Part shown: positions 1 through 6,636 of the stretch, one piece after another
Layout: each line of letters opens with the position of its first letter
Position numbering within the stretch: position 1 is the first letter of the stretch
NCBI GenBank assembly: GCA_964493075.1
Contig: CAZBNU010000135.1
Coordinates: 1-10,976, forward strand
From: SLFT01 sp964493075
Lineage (GTDB): Bacteria; Hydrogenedentota; Hydrogenedentia; Hydrogenedentales; CAITNO01
Reading direction: 5' to 3'
DNA length: 10,976 nt
Notes under the pieces: generated by a model
Database searches by the model: none
The model's input: only the letters and a program-made list of their open reading frames with translations
What the model was told of the DNA's origin: nothing
Translations under genes and position numbers: made by a program

Positions 1-2415
1 TGGTGGGACGAGTATGCGAGCCTGGCGTTTCTGGATGCGCCATCTTTGGCGGCATTCCTGCAACAGAACCGCACCCTTGATCCTGCCACACTGCCGCTGT
101 ATTTTGTCTTTGAATATCTCTGGGCGCATTGGGTATCGGCATCGGTGTACGGACTTCGCCTGCTGAGCATCGGCATTGGCGTCGCCGCGATTCCGCTGGT
201 GTATGCCCTGGGTGCGCGCATTTTCGGCAGGCGCGCCGGATATGTTGCTGCGTTTTTGCTAACGTTATCGCCCATGCACATCCATCATTCGCAGGGTATA
301 CGCATGTACGGGCTGCTGGTGCTGCTGGGCGTGGCCTCGGTCTGGTCGCTGGTGCGCATGCTCCAGCAAGGCAACCGCTCCGGCTGGTGGCTGCATGGGC
401 TGGTATCCATGTTGTTGTACTGGACCCACCCCTTTGCGTTGCTGGTGCCTGCGGCGCAAGGATGCTGGCTGTTGCTGCATCGGCATCTATATCGCAGATT
501 ACTGCCCGGCTGGTTCATGATGCACGCCATGCTGGCGCTGCCCGTGGTGGCCTATGTTCTTTCCATCCGGTTCTGGCCACAGGAAACGACGGGCGCATGG
601 CTGAACCGTCCCGGCATCGGCGTATTAGTTGCCGACCTGTTTTTTGACGACATTGTGGCCTTTCACTGGCAGTTGCGTCTGAGCGATATCGGTGTTAAAC
701 TGGGAATGCTGCGTATGGTTGGCGACCTCGCATTTGCTGCTGTTATTCTGGGTTGCCTGGCTTATTGGCTTTATGCGGGGGCGCGACAACCCCAAACCTC
801 TTTGAAACGCCATCTGTCACTTCTGTTCTTCTGGCTCATACTGCCGCCACTGACTCTGTTTCTGGTATCCCTGTTGTGGCGGCCCTGCATGTTTCCACGG
901 TACACCGCCCATTGTGTCGTAGCCCTGTATATTCTTTTGGGCGGCATGGTTCAGCAATTGCATCACCGGGAATGGCGTTGGTGTGCGTACACGGTGCTCT
1001 CCTTTTTCATGCTGTTTCAATGGGCCATCACGTTGCCCGGGCCACAACGTACAGACTGGCAGTCGGCTGCAAGGCTTATTCACGAAAATGCTCAGCCCAA
1101 GGATGTCGTGCTGGTGGACAATCTCCTCTGGCGTGATGTGTTTCTGTATAACGTGACCCATGTTGCTCAGGTGGAAATGGTAGCGCCCGTTGCTGCTGCT
1201 GCCACGCTGCCGCTGCTGGCAACGCAAAGCATTCTCTTTCTGGGGGCAACCCGTTCATTACGCCAGGAACCTGCTGCGGGTTCTGTGTGGGCGGTGATTG
1301 CTGCCGATTATTTTGAGACTGCGCCGCCGATGGTCTATGAAGAAGAATTGGCCGCATGGGATATCACCTTTGAGCGCCGGAAATTTCACGGGATACGGGA
1401 TGTATATGTCTACCGACTTCATGCGGCGCCCACCTTGCAACTTCCCTATACTCTGGATGATTTTTACAGCCGCCAGCAAGAAGATTCGTCTTTGCCTTTT
1501 TCGGGGTATCTCAAACACGAAGACATGCAGGCGTTTGCGGAGTTGGCAACGGCTTTCGCGGTTCAACAGCGAAAAGAGCAAGCCCTTGGCTTGATGGCGG
1601 ACCTGTTTCGCAAAAGTCCTTTTTCCCAAAAGGTCTATGGGAACTTGGAACAGGCCATAGTAGAAGATCGGGATACTGACGCTGCAATGAACGCCATAGA
1701 CGCTATCTGGAAGGGATATGGCTACCGGGAAAATGAACGTCATGAACTTGCCCGGCAAGCCTTTGCCAACGCGCTGGCATTGGACCCTGACAATGGTGTT
1801 GCTGCGCTGGAACTGGGTTTCGAACTGACCGGACTGGCGCAATATGAAGCCGCCGCTACTGCGTTGGAACGCGCTGCCGTTCTTGACGAAGAAAATGCGG
1901 AACTGGTGGACAATCTCGTAAAGGCCATACGTATCGGGAACCAGATTGAACAATCATTCCGGGCGGTAACCCTTTGCCGGGAGGGTCTGATTGCCCTTAG
2001 CGACGGTAATATGGATCGTGCCGACACCTTGTTCCAGCAGGCATTGGCCGAAGACTCGCAGCTGCCGCGGGCACAGGTGATGTTGGGTTTCATTCGTGCA
2101 TTACAGGAAAGGTACGATGAAGCCTTCGATCTGTTTTCAGCCTATCTAGATCACGGAAAATACCACGCGCCAGTTGCTTACAGTCACCTTGCTATTATTC
2201 ACCTGCTCCGGGATGAACCGGAACAGGCGCTTCAGTATGCAACAAAAGCAATGGCGCTTGATCCAGAATTTAAGCGTCAGGCGGGGACCCTGGTTAAGGC
2301 GTTGCTTGAAGACAAGGATTATGAAGGGGCAGCCGACGAAGTACAACGTATGGAAGAGGCTGGTGTTCATGTTCCGTCACTTTTCAAAGAATACTTGCGC
2401 AAGCACTTGCAGTAA
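1..2415 (+). CDS. GT39-type membrane glycosyltransferase with C-terminal TPR domain (5' partial)
   Basis: The reading frame is open from base 1, so the true start lies upstream; a TTG at 46 is only the first start-like codon. The visible 804 residues begin with WWDEYASL, matching the acidic Asp-Glu motif in the first periplasmic loop of GT-C enzymes (ArnT/PMT, family GT39). Around residues 89-106 is LSPMHIHHSQGIRMYGLL, typical of this fold. About nine hydrophobic segments lie between residues 50 and 350, followed by a soluble, probably periplasmic region to about 490. Residues about 520-800 form tetratricopeptide-like helical repeats (e.g. ELARQAFANALALDPDN near 582). GT39 enzymes transfer sugars from polyprenyl-phosphate donors to lipid, glycan or protein at the membrane; the acceptor here is unknown. 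TPRs usually bind proteins, so the tail may recruit a partner or substrate. The membrane GT assignment is firm, the exact subfamily is not. Confidence 0.85.
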   Translation, partial: WWDEYASLAFLDAPSLAAFLQQNRTLDPATLPLYFVFEYLWAHWVSASVYGLRLLSIGIGVAAIPLVYALGARIFGRRAGYVAAFLLTLSPMHIHHSQGIRMYGLLVLLGVASVWSLVRMLQQGNRSGWWLHGLVSMLLYWTHPFALLVPAAQGCWLLLHRHLYRRLLPGWFMMHAMLALPVVAYVLSIRFWPQETTGAWLNRPGIGVLVADLFFDDIVAFHWQLRLSDIGVKLGMLRMVGDLAFAAVILGCLAYWLYAGARQPQTSLKRHLSLLFFWLILPPLTLFLVSLLWRPCMFPRYTAHCVVALYILLGGMVQQLHHREWRWCAYTVLSFFMLFQWAITLPGPQRTDWQSAARLIHENAQPKDVVLVDNLLWRDVFLYNVTHVAQVEMVAPVAAAATLPLLATQSILFLGATRSLRQEPAAGSVWAVIAADYFETAPPMVYEEELAAWDITFERRKFHGIRDVYVYRLHAAPTLQLPYTLDDFYSRQQEDSSLPFSGYLKHEDMQAFAELATAFAVQQRKEQALGLMADLFRKSPFSQKVYGNLEQAIVEDRDTDAAMNAIDAIWKGYGYRENERHELARQAFANALALDPDNGVAALELGFELTGLAQYEAAATALERAAVLDEENAELVDNLVKAIRIGNQIEQSFRAVTLCREGLIALSDGNMDRADTLFQQALAEDSQLPRAQVMLGFIRALQERYDEAFDLFSAYLDHGKYHAPVAYSHLAIIHLLRDEPEQALQYATKAMALDPEFKRQAGTLVKALLEDKDYEGAADEVQRMEEAGVHVPSLFKEYLRKHLQ

Positions 2416-2417
2416 TG

Positions 2418-2449
2418 CCCGAGGGCATAATCGGGGATGGCGCTTTTTT
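2418..2449 (+). terminator. Possible weak intrinsic terminator after the glycosyltransferase
   Basis: A 5-bp stem CCCGA/TCGGG (2418-2422 with 2431-2435) lies just past the stop codon and is followed, after a 7-base gap, by TTTTTT at 2443-2448. An alternative small hairpin ATGCC/GGCAT overlaps it. The short stem and the gap before the T-run make this doubtful. The rest of the 175-bp convergent spacer to 2590 holds only a short palindrome, TTGCATGCAA (2530-2539). Confidence 0.25.
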
Positions 2450-2590
2450 ATGAGAATGAAAATAGATCAACCGTAGTATATTATTACGTTTTTTGCCGCT
2501 GAGAATAGGAAATAAATGACCCGGTTTTGTTGCATGCAAATAACCCAGTATTCATGCTTTTTGCGGCGTTCGTTGCGGTAATGTTTTCTA

Positions 2591-3889
2591 CTACTTCGGA
2601 TGTACCGCCAGTTCCATAAGATATGCCGCTAAATTTTCTTCCACAGAACTCCAGGTCTGTCCTTCTACTGCAGTCAGGTCCCATACCCAGTGGAGCGACC
2701 CCTGATAGCCCATTTCGTAGGCTTGTTCCAGCATTTCACGCATCATTACCTGCGCTTCTTCAATGGTGTTTCTCTTGAAAACGCCGTATTCGCCGACAAT
2801 GGCAGGCCTGCCACTGTTCTTCACTACGTCCCATTCATGGGCTTCGGGACGTACCTTCGATGTGCCATCCCAGGGGTAGATATGGATATCAAGGAAGTCA
2901 AGTTTACTCTCTTTGCTTGCCAGCACAGACGGCCTCGGCGGACGGCGTGGATCGCGATCATCGGGCAATAGATAGTTTACAGGGGCACGTCCGTGCGCAT
3001 CACTGGTCCACATACCTAGCGTAGTCAGCGCATCGGGCGTCACAGATTTCACGGCATCCACCAGCGTGTTGCACCAGTACAAAATGGATTCATCGTAACA
3101 GGCTTGCCGCTGTTTTTTGTCGCCCATGTCATACTGCTTTCCACTGGCAACAAAAACTTCGCCGCTGTCTTGATTAAAGGGTCCTTCCGAATGGTTCACA
3201 AAAGCTTCGTTCGAAAACGCCCAGCCCAGTATCGCATTCAGCAGCCCGGCATCAGCATCCTTGATGTACTGAACAAATTCCTTCACCGCCTGCGCTTTTG
3301 CTGCTAGTTTACCCGCCGAGAAATAGTTTCGGTTGTAACCGGTAACCTGTGGTGTTGGCGATACAATATCCGCCTGCGCCGCTATGTTGTCGTAGTAGGC
3401 ATTGTGGGGAATCTCATCGAGAATGGGAATCACATAAATCCCATGCCGGGTGCAGCGCTGCAGGAAATCAACCACATTCTTCATGTAGGCAGCGTTAAGG
3501 CCGCAGGACTCCGGCGCAGCCGTAAATCCCGTTTTATCCTGAACGCCCCATATCCATACGCGAATGGTGTTTGCCCCAACAGCCGCCATTTCCGTCAACA
3601 GCGTTTCCATCTTATCCGGCTTGTAGATTCCAATGTTGAAAGTAGCATGCCAGCCGGTGCTGGTATTGGAAAGTACCGTATGATTGAAGCCCTTCGGCAC
3701 AAACCGCGCTCCAGAATCGCGATTGTAAAATTCCGCATAACCGACTTCATTCTTCCGGATGCCAATGGTGGGCAACTTCATTTCATCACTTAATTGTATT
3801 CCCGGAACGCTTGGCTGGTCGCCCTCAAAGGCAAACAGCGACGCTGCGCAAAGCAATACCGCAGTTAGGTATGAACTCATAGTCATCAT
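2591..3889 (-). CDS. Secreted GH5-like (clan GH-A) glycoside hydrolase
   Basis: This 432-residue protein starts with a hydrophobic leader (residues about 4-20, possible cleavage after SLFA), so it is probably exported. The remainder resembles a cellulase/mannanase-type TIM barrel: TIRVWIWG (108-115) carries the conserved Arg after strand 2, SNE (226-228) supplies the likely acid/base Glu228, DIHIYPW (334-340) is the strand-6 His/Tyr motif, and GEYG (366-369) supplies the likely nucleophile Glu367, with Trp401 near the barrel end. It should cleave beta-linked polysaccharide or oligosaccharide with retention; the substrate (mannan, glucan or other) cannot be read from sequence. It lies 34 bp downstream of the toxin-antitoxin pair on the same strand. 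Oddities: the leader lacks basic residues at its N-terminus and no clear Shine-Dalgarno precedes either tandem ATG at 3889/3886 or the ATG at 3880. The clan is fairly sure, the subfamily is not. Confidence 0.85.
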   Translation of the reverse strand: MMTMSSYLTAVLLCAASLFAFEGDQPSVPGIQLSDEMKLPTIGIRKNEVGYAEFYNRDSGARFVPKGFNHTVLSNTSTGWHATFNIGIYKPDKMETLLTEMAAVGANTIRVWIWGVQDKTGFTAAPESCGLNAAYMKNVVDFLQRCTRHGIYVIPILDEIPHNAYYDNIAAQADIVSPTPQVTGYNRNYFSAGKLAAKAQAVKEFVQYIKDADAGLLNAILGWAFSNEAFVNHSEGPFNQDSGEVFVASGKQYDMGDKKQRQACYDESILYWCNTLVDAVKSVTPDALTTLGMWTSDAHGRAPVNYLLPDDRDPRRPPRPSVLASKESKLDFLDIHIYPWDGTSKVRPEAHEWDVVKNSGRPAIVGEYGVFKRNTIEEAQVMMREMLEQAYEMGYQGSLHWVWDLTAVEGQTWSSVEENLAAYLMELAVHPK

Positions 3890-3900
3890 GTCTTTTCAGA

Positions 3901-3921
3901 TTACCATTCTAAAATGGGTAA
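3901..3921. repeat. Small inverted repeat between the PIN-like gene and the GH5 gene
   Basis: TTACCATT (3901-3908) pairs with AATGGGTAA (3913-3921) with one bulged G and a 4-base loop. It occupies most of the 34-bp spacer. No T-run follows on the minus strand, so it is not a normal intrinsic terminator; it could be an mRNA processing or translation-control hairpin, or chance. Confidence 0.35.
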
Positions 3922-3923
3922 CG

Positions 3924-4274
3924 TTATCTGCGCGCAAATCTCACTTGATCTTCTGTAACAACAACAAAGGCACCCTGTATTTTATCTGCATACCACATTA
4001 ATAAGCGTTCAAGCACATTGATTTTGATCTTATAGCGTTCATCAGCAAGCCGCAACAAAACGATTCCATGATGACATAGGCCGTCCCGGTATACTTTTTC
4101 GCCAAAATCCTTGTCATTGGTTATCAATATCCAACCTTCAGCACAAGCCTTGGATATGATGTCAGTATCGTTCCATCCGCGAGCCTGTTCAAAAACAGAA
4201 AATACTTCATGGTTCTGACTTCGTAACCAGGCAGCCACTTTTGGCCCTGTACATTCATCAACAAGAAAACGCAT
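3924..4274 (-). CDS. DUF5615 PIN-like protein, probable toxin
   Basis: This 116-residue protein matches the DUF5615 family (PIN-like fold): it opens with MRFLVDE, has WNDTDII (34-40) and then ITNDKDFGEK (51-60). The acidic residues Asp6, Asp38, Asp54 and Asp56 are positioned as expected for a metal-binding nuclease pocket. DUF5615 proteins are commonly encoded beside a DUF433 protein and are regarded as the putative toxin of a VapBC-like pair; ribonuclease activity is inferred from the fold. The ATG abuts the TAA of the upstream DUF433 gene (4275-4277), so the two are translationally coupled, antitoxin first. Length is normal for the family and the frame is intact with all acidic residues, so the gene appears functional. 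Confidence 0.88.
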   Translation of the reverse strand: MRFLVDECTGPKVAAWLRSQNHEVFSVFEQARGWNDTDIISKACAEGWILITNDKDFGEKVYRDGLCHHGIVLLRLADERYKIKINVLERLLMWYADKIQGAFVVVTEDQVRFARR

Positions 4275-4523
4275 TTATTTGACCCCTGCAGCCAGAGGCA
4301 TGAATTCTGTATTTTCGAGCGTTTTGTTAGCAAACAAGAGACAGGCACGAATGTCTTCTGGTGTAAGTGAATCATATTCTTCACAGATTTCCTGTTCAGT
4401 TGCACCGTGTGCAAGCAAGTTCAGGATATAGTCTACGGTCAAACGGGTGCCCTCGATGACGGGTTTTCCCATTATAACATCAGAGTTCACTGTTATGCGT
4501 TGTAGAAGCTGTTCATCTGTCAT
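4275..4523 (-). CDS. DUF433 family protein, probable antitoxin
   Basis: This 82-residue protein has the DUF433 hallmark GKPVIEGTRLTVDYIL (19-34) followed by LLAHGATEQEICEEY (36-50) and LTPEDIRACLLFA (53-65), a small helix-turn-helix-like fold. DUF433 proteins typically precede DUF5615 or other PIN-like genes and are taken to be DNA-binding antitoxins that neutralise the toxin and repress the operon. The start is supported by AAGGG seven bases upstream of the ATG. An extended -10 promoter lies about 36 bp upstream, and the terminator of the phosphofructokinase gene lies just beyond it, so the pair forms a self-contained unit. Family assignment is firm; the antitoxin role is inferred from family and context. 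Confidence 0.88.
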   Translation of the reverse strand: MTDEQLLQRITVNSDVIMGKPVIEGTRLTVDYILNLLAHGATEQEICEEYDSLTPEDIRACLLFANKTLENTEFMPLAAGVK

Positions 4524-4558
4524 AAATCTGCCCTTATGTAATTTTACTATTTCCAGCT

Positions 4559-4567
4559 AGTATACCA
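4559..4567 (-). promoter_or_regulatory. Extended -10 promoter of the toxin-antitoxin module
   Basis: On the minus strand the sequence reads TGG-TATACT, an extended -10 element (TGN before a five-of-six -10 hexamer); no good -35 is seen. A start site near 4552 would leave a leader of about 29 bases with an AAGGG ribosome site. The palindrome GTATAC (4560-4565) overlaps the -10, a plausible but unproven place for autorepression. Confidence 0.5.
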
Positions 4568-4590
4568 CAGGCATTTGTATGGGAATCATT

Positions 4591-4628
4591 AAAAAAACGG
4601 CAACGTTGCGCGATGCAACGTCACCGTT
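4591..4628 (-). terminator. Intrinsic terminator of the phosphofructokinase gene
   Basis: Reading the minus strand, a hairpin with a 7-bp inner stem GACGTTGC/GCAACGTT region and a 4-5-bp outer stem ACGG/CCGT, separated by a two-by-two mismatch, closes a 5-base loop and runs directly into seven T (4597-4591). It begins about 25 bases after the stop codon at 4654. This is a textbook rho-independent terminator and insulates the toxin-antitoxin genes from pfp read-through. Confidence 0.85.
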
Positions 4629-4653
4629 ATAAAGAATCGTTTGGACTGTCGGA

Positions 4654-5868
4654 TTATTTGTTCATTACCTTTGCTACGACCGGCGCGTCAATGCGCTGCC
4701 ATTCGGGCATAGGTCCGGCGAGGGGGCTTGCATATTTCAGGAAGGCTTCGGTTACGCCGTTGCCAGATTCGTTGATGAAGGCATCCGGCATCTCGGTGGA
4801 GTGGCGTGCAACGGTTTCGAGCGGGGTCAGGAAATAGGACACGGCGTAATCGCCCACACGCTTGATGGCAACGGAACCGTCAATGTCATGACGGATGGCG
4901 TAGTGCGCCGCCTTTTCGCCTACTGCACGGGCTTCGGTCTGGTCGGTTGCGCTGACACAGCCAAGGAAGCTGCGCTGCAGGTAGCCGAGTGTATCGGCGC
5001 GCACGCGCTTGGTTAGTTTGGATTCTTTGACCCATGCTGCGAGTAGGTCGCCCAGCGCACCTGTACCGGAAAGCTGCACGTTGCCGTGGGAATCCTTCTC
5101 ACCGCCAGTAAATTGGGAAGCAATGGCTTCGCCGTTCTCATCCACAATACCTTCGGAAACGGCAATAACGCAGCGACCGTATTGATCAAAGACCTGTTTC
5201 ACATCTGCTGCGAATTTCTCTTTGGTGATAGCCCGTTCCGGCAGGTAAATCAGATGTGGGCCATCGTCTGGATACTTGCGTCCCAGCGCGGCCGCTGCCG
5301 TCAGGAATCCTGCGTGGCGTCCCATCACCACGCCGATATAAACGCCGGGGATGGCGCGGTTGTCGAGGTTCGCGCCTGCAAAGGCTTGCGCCACAAACTT
5401 CGCTGCAGAACCGTAGCCTGGACAGTGGTCCGTAACTTTGAGGTCGTTGTCAATGGTCTTGGGCACATGGATGACGCGCAGCTCATAACTGTTGTCTTTC
5501 GCCTGCTGATTCACAATACGGCAGGTGTCTGCGCTGTCGTTGCCACCGCAATAGAAGAAGTAGCGGATGCCGTGGGCCTTGCATACTTCAAAGATGTTCT
5601 TGCAGTACGCTTCGTCCGGCTTATCGCGGGTGGACAACAGCCCGGAAGACGGCGTTACCGCCATTGCTTCCAGATTAGCCGTGGTCGCTTCAGTAAGATC
5701 AATCATGTTTTCATTGATGATGCCGTTCACACCGTGTAACGCGCCATAGACGCGGGTGACCTGTCCGAATTTGCGTGATTCCAGGACAACACCTGTAACG
5801 CTCTGATTGATAACGGCTGTAGGCCCGCCGCCTTGGGCAACAAGCACTTTTCCTTCCAATTTCGACAT
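4654..5868 (-). CDS. pfp: Diphosphate-dependent 6-phosphofructokinase
   Basis: This cytoplasmic glycolytic enzyme reversibly phosphorylates fructose 6-phosphate to the 1,6-bisphosphate, most likely using pyrophosphate. The 404-residue form starting MSKLEGKV is chosen because AAGGA lies 8 bases before that ATG; an in-frame upstream ATG at 5922 has no such support. Motifs in order: QGGGPTAVIN (12-21), GGNDS (108-112), PKTIDND (136-142), MGRHAG (182-187) and PER (210-212). Asp at the second position of the ND pair, where ATP enzymes have Gly, and Lys in PKTIDND, where ATP enzymes have Gly, are the known PPi-specificity residues. The Asn of GGNDS replaces the usual Asp; I recall this form from some bacterial PPi enzymes. 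It is monocistronic, with its own promoter and terminator. PPi use is inferred from these two residues. Confidence 0.95.
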   Translation of the reverse strand: MSKLEGKVLVAQGGGPTAVINQSVTGVVLESRKFGQVTRVYGALHGVNGIINENMIDLTEATTANLEAMAVTPSSGLLSTRDKPDEAYCKNIFEVCKAHGIRYFFYCGGNDSADTCRIVNQQAKDNSYELRVIHVPKTIDNDLKVTDHCPGYGSAAKFVAQAFAGANLDNRAIPGVYIGVVMGRHAGFLTAAAALGRKYPDDGPHLIYLPERAITKEKFAADVKQVFDQYGRCVIAVSEGIVDENGEAIASQFTGGEKDSHGNVQLSGTGALGDLLAAWVKESKLTKRVRADTLGYLQRSFLGCVSATDQTEARAVGEKAAHYAIRHDIDGSVAIKRVGDYAVSYFLTPLETVARHSTEMPDAFINESGNGVTEAFLKYASPLAGPMPEWQRIDAPVVAKVMNK

Positions 5869-5876
5869 GGTATGCT

Positions 5877-5881
5877 TCCTT
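5877..5881 (-). promoter_or_regulatory. Ribosome binding site fixing the pfp start
   Basis: AAGGA on the minus strand lies 8 bases before the ATG at 5868. It selects MSKLEGKV as the start and argues against the 18-residue longer reading, whose extra residues overlap the leader and resemble no PFK N-terminus. Confidence 0.75.
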
Positions 5882-5911
5882 CTCGGTAGAATTTTCAGGG
5901 GGTAAAACAGC

Positions 5912-5934
5912 GTCACCGCCACGATCGGCGTGAC
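5912..5934 (-). repeat. Leader hairpin upstream of pfp
   Basis: On the minus strand GTCAC-GCC (5934-5927) pairs with GGC-G-GTGAC (5920-5912), an 8-bp stem with one bulge and a 6-base loop. It would sit near the 5' end of the pfp mRNA if the promoter at 5952-5981 is used. It may stabilise the message or be a regulatory site; nothing identifies it as a known riboswitch. Confidence 0.35.
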
Positions 5935-5951
5935 TGGAGTGGTACAGCGGA

Positions 5952-5981
5952 ATTATGACATGGTAACGCGAAGGGAATCAA
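5952..5981 (-). promoter_or_regulatory. Candidate sigma70-type promoter of pfp
   Basis: On the minus strand TTGATT (5981-5976) is followed after 18 bases by CATAAT (5957-5952), and TGT directly precedes the -10, making it an extended -10. Predicted start is near 5945, giving a leader of about 77 bases. It lies just downstream of the ferritin terminator, where a separate promoter is needed. Confidence 0.55.
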
Positions 5982-5987
5982 CTATAC

Positions 5988-6026
5988 AAACAGGCGCATT
6001 CCCGATATCAGGGAATGCGCCTGTTT
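5988..6026 (-). terminator. Terminator closing the ptsI-perR-ftn unit
   Basis: A perfect 16-bp inverted repeat, AAACAGGCGCATTCCC with GGGAATGCGCCTGTTT, encloses a 7-base loop. It begins 18 bases after the ferritin stop. On the minus strand the stem ends in TTT followed by GTAT, a short U-rich tail, so termination is likely though the tail is weak. It is placed between ftn and the pfp promoter. Confidence 0.75.
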
Positions 6027-6044
6027 CAATAATTTCAGTTACTG

Positions 6045-6563
6045 TTACTCTTCTGTAGTAGCCGTCGGGAATGTAATGGCGCGTGCGCCGAGTTCTCTAT
6101 TCAGCATGAACATGGGGCCGGGTGCGTCTTTGGCGAGTTTCAGCTGCTGCACGATTTCGTCTGCATTGGCTTCTTCTTCCACCTGTTCGTTGACGAACCA
6201 GTTCAGGAATATGGCCGCTGCATGATCGCCCGCCTTGGTGGCGGCAGAGTACAGTTTGTTGATGCAGTCAGTAATGTGGCATTCGTGTTTGTATGCCGCC
6301 TGCATGGCATCCAGCGCCCCTTTCCAAGTGGCAGTAGGCTTGGCAATGGCTTCCAGTTTCACATCGCCGCCGCGTTCGTGCAGATAGGCAACGAGCTTGT
6401 TGGCATGGGTAAGTTCTTCCACGGTCTGCGCCCGCATCCAGGTGGCAAAACCACCAAGATTCTCTGACTCAAAATAATTCACCATAGCCATGTACAAATA
6501 CGCAGAGTAAAGTTCCTCGTTAATCTGCTTGTTAAAGGCTTTCTGCAATTCCGCTTTCATCAT
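6045..6563 (-). CDS. ftn: Bacterial non-heme ferritin
   Basis: This 172-residue four-helix-bundle protein should assemble into a 24-subunit cytoplasmic cage that oxidises Fe(II) and stores ferric mineral. Residue numbering fits E. coli FtnA exactly: ferroxidase ligands Glu17, Glu50, His53, Glu94 and Gln127 are present, as are Tyr24 and the third-site residues Glu49, Glu126, Glu129 and Glu130. The absence of a mid-helix methionine heme pair and the match to FtnA argue against bacterioferritin. The C-terminus after ELGARAI is a short Thr/Ala/Glu-rich tail. Two adjacent ATG codons (6563, 6560) are possible starts; AGGAG about 9 bases upstream favours the first, while AGAGG favours the second. 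It follows perR by 73 bp on the same strand without a terminator, so co-transcription or PerR control of iron storage is likely. Confidence 0.96.
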   Translation of the reverse strand: MMKAELQKAFNKQINEELYSAYLYMAMVNYFESENLGGFATWMRAQTVEELTHANKLVAYLHERGGDVKLEAIAKPTATWKGALDAMQAAYKHECHITDCINKLYSAATKAGDHAAAIFLNWFVNEQVEEEANADEIVQQLKLAKDAPGPMFMLNRELGARAITFPTATTEE

Positions 6564-6636
6564 GTCCTCTGATCTCCTGATTGGTTGTTAAGGTTTAGAT
6601 ACTCTTCCTTGCCAAGTAAACAAAAAGAAAGGCGCA

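Noticed and set aside
46..48. TTG as the start of the glycosyltransferase
   Set aside because: The frame is open to base 1 and encodes the conserved WWDEYASL motif before this codon, so the gene begins upstream of the window.
129..647. A 172-codon plus-strand open frame inside the glycosyltransferase
   Set aside because: It is Arg/Ala/His-rich out-of-frame translation of a real gene and shows no family motif.
1258..1953. A 231-codon minus-strand open frame opposite the glycosyltransferase
   Set aside because: It lies wholly antisense to the soluble and TPR coding region, whose protein sense is clear; no recognisable domain.
2530..2539. Palindrome TTGCATGCAA as a convergent bidirectional terminator
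   Set aside because: The flanking arms pair only weakly with an internal loop and no T-run follows on either strand.
5086..5739. A 217-codon plus-strand open frame opposite the phosphofructokinase
   Set aside because: Antisense shadow of a strongly conserved enzyme; Val/Ala-rich with no motif.
5869..5922. Eighteen-residue N-terminal extension of the phosphofructokinase from an upstream ATG
   Set aside because: The internal ATG at 5868 has AAGGA at ideal spacing and yields the usual PFK N-terminus; the extension overlaps the leader hairpin.
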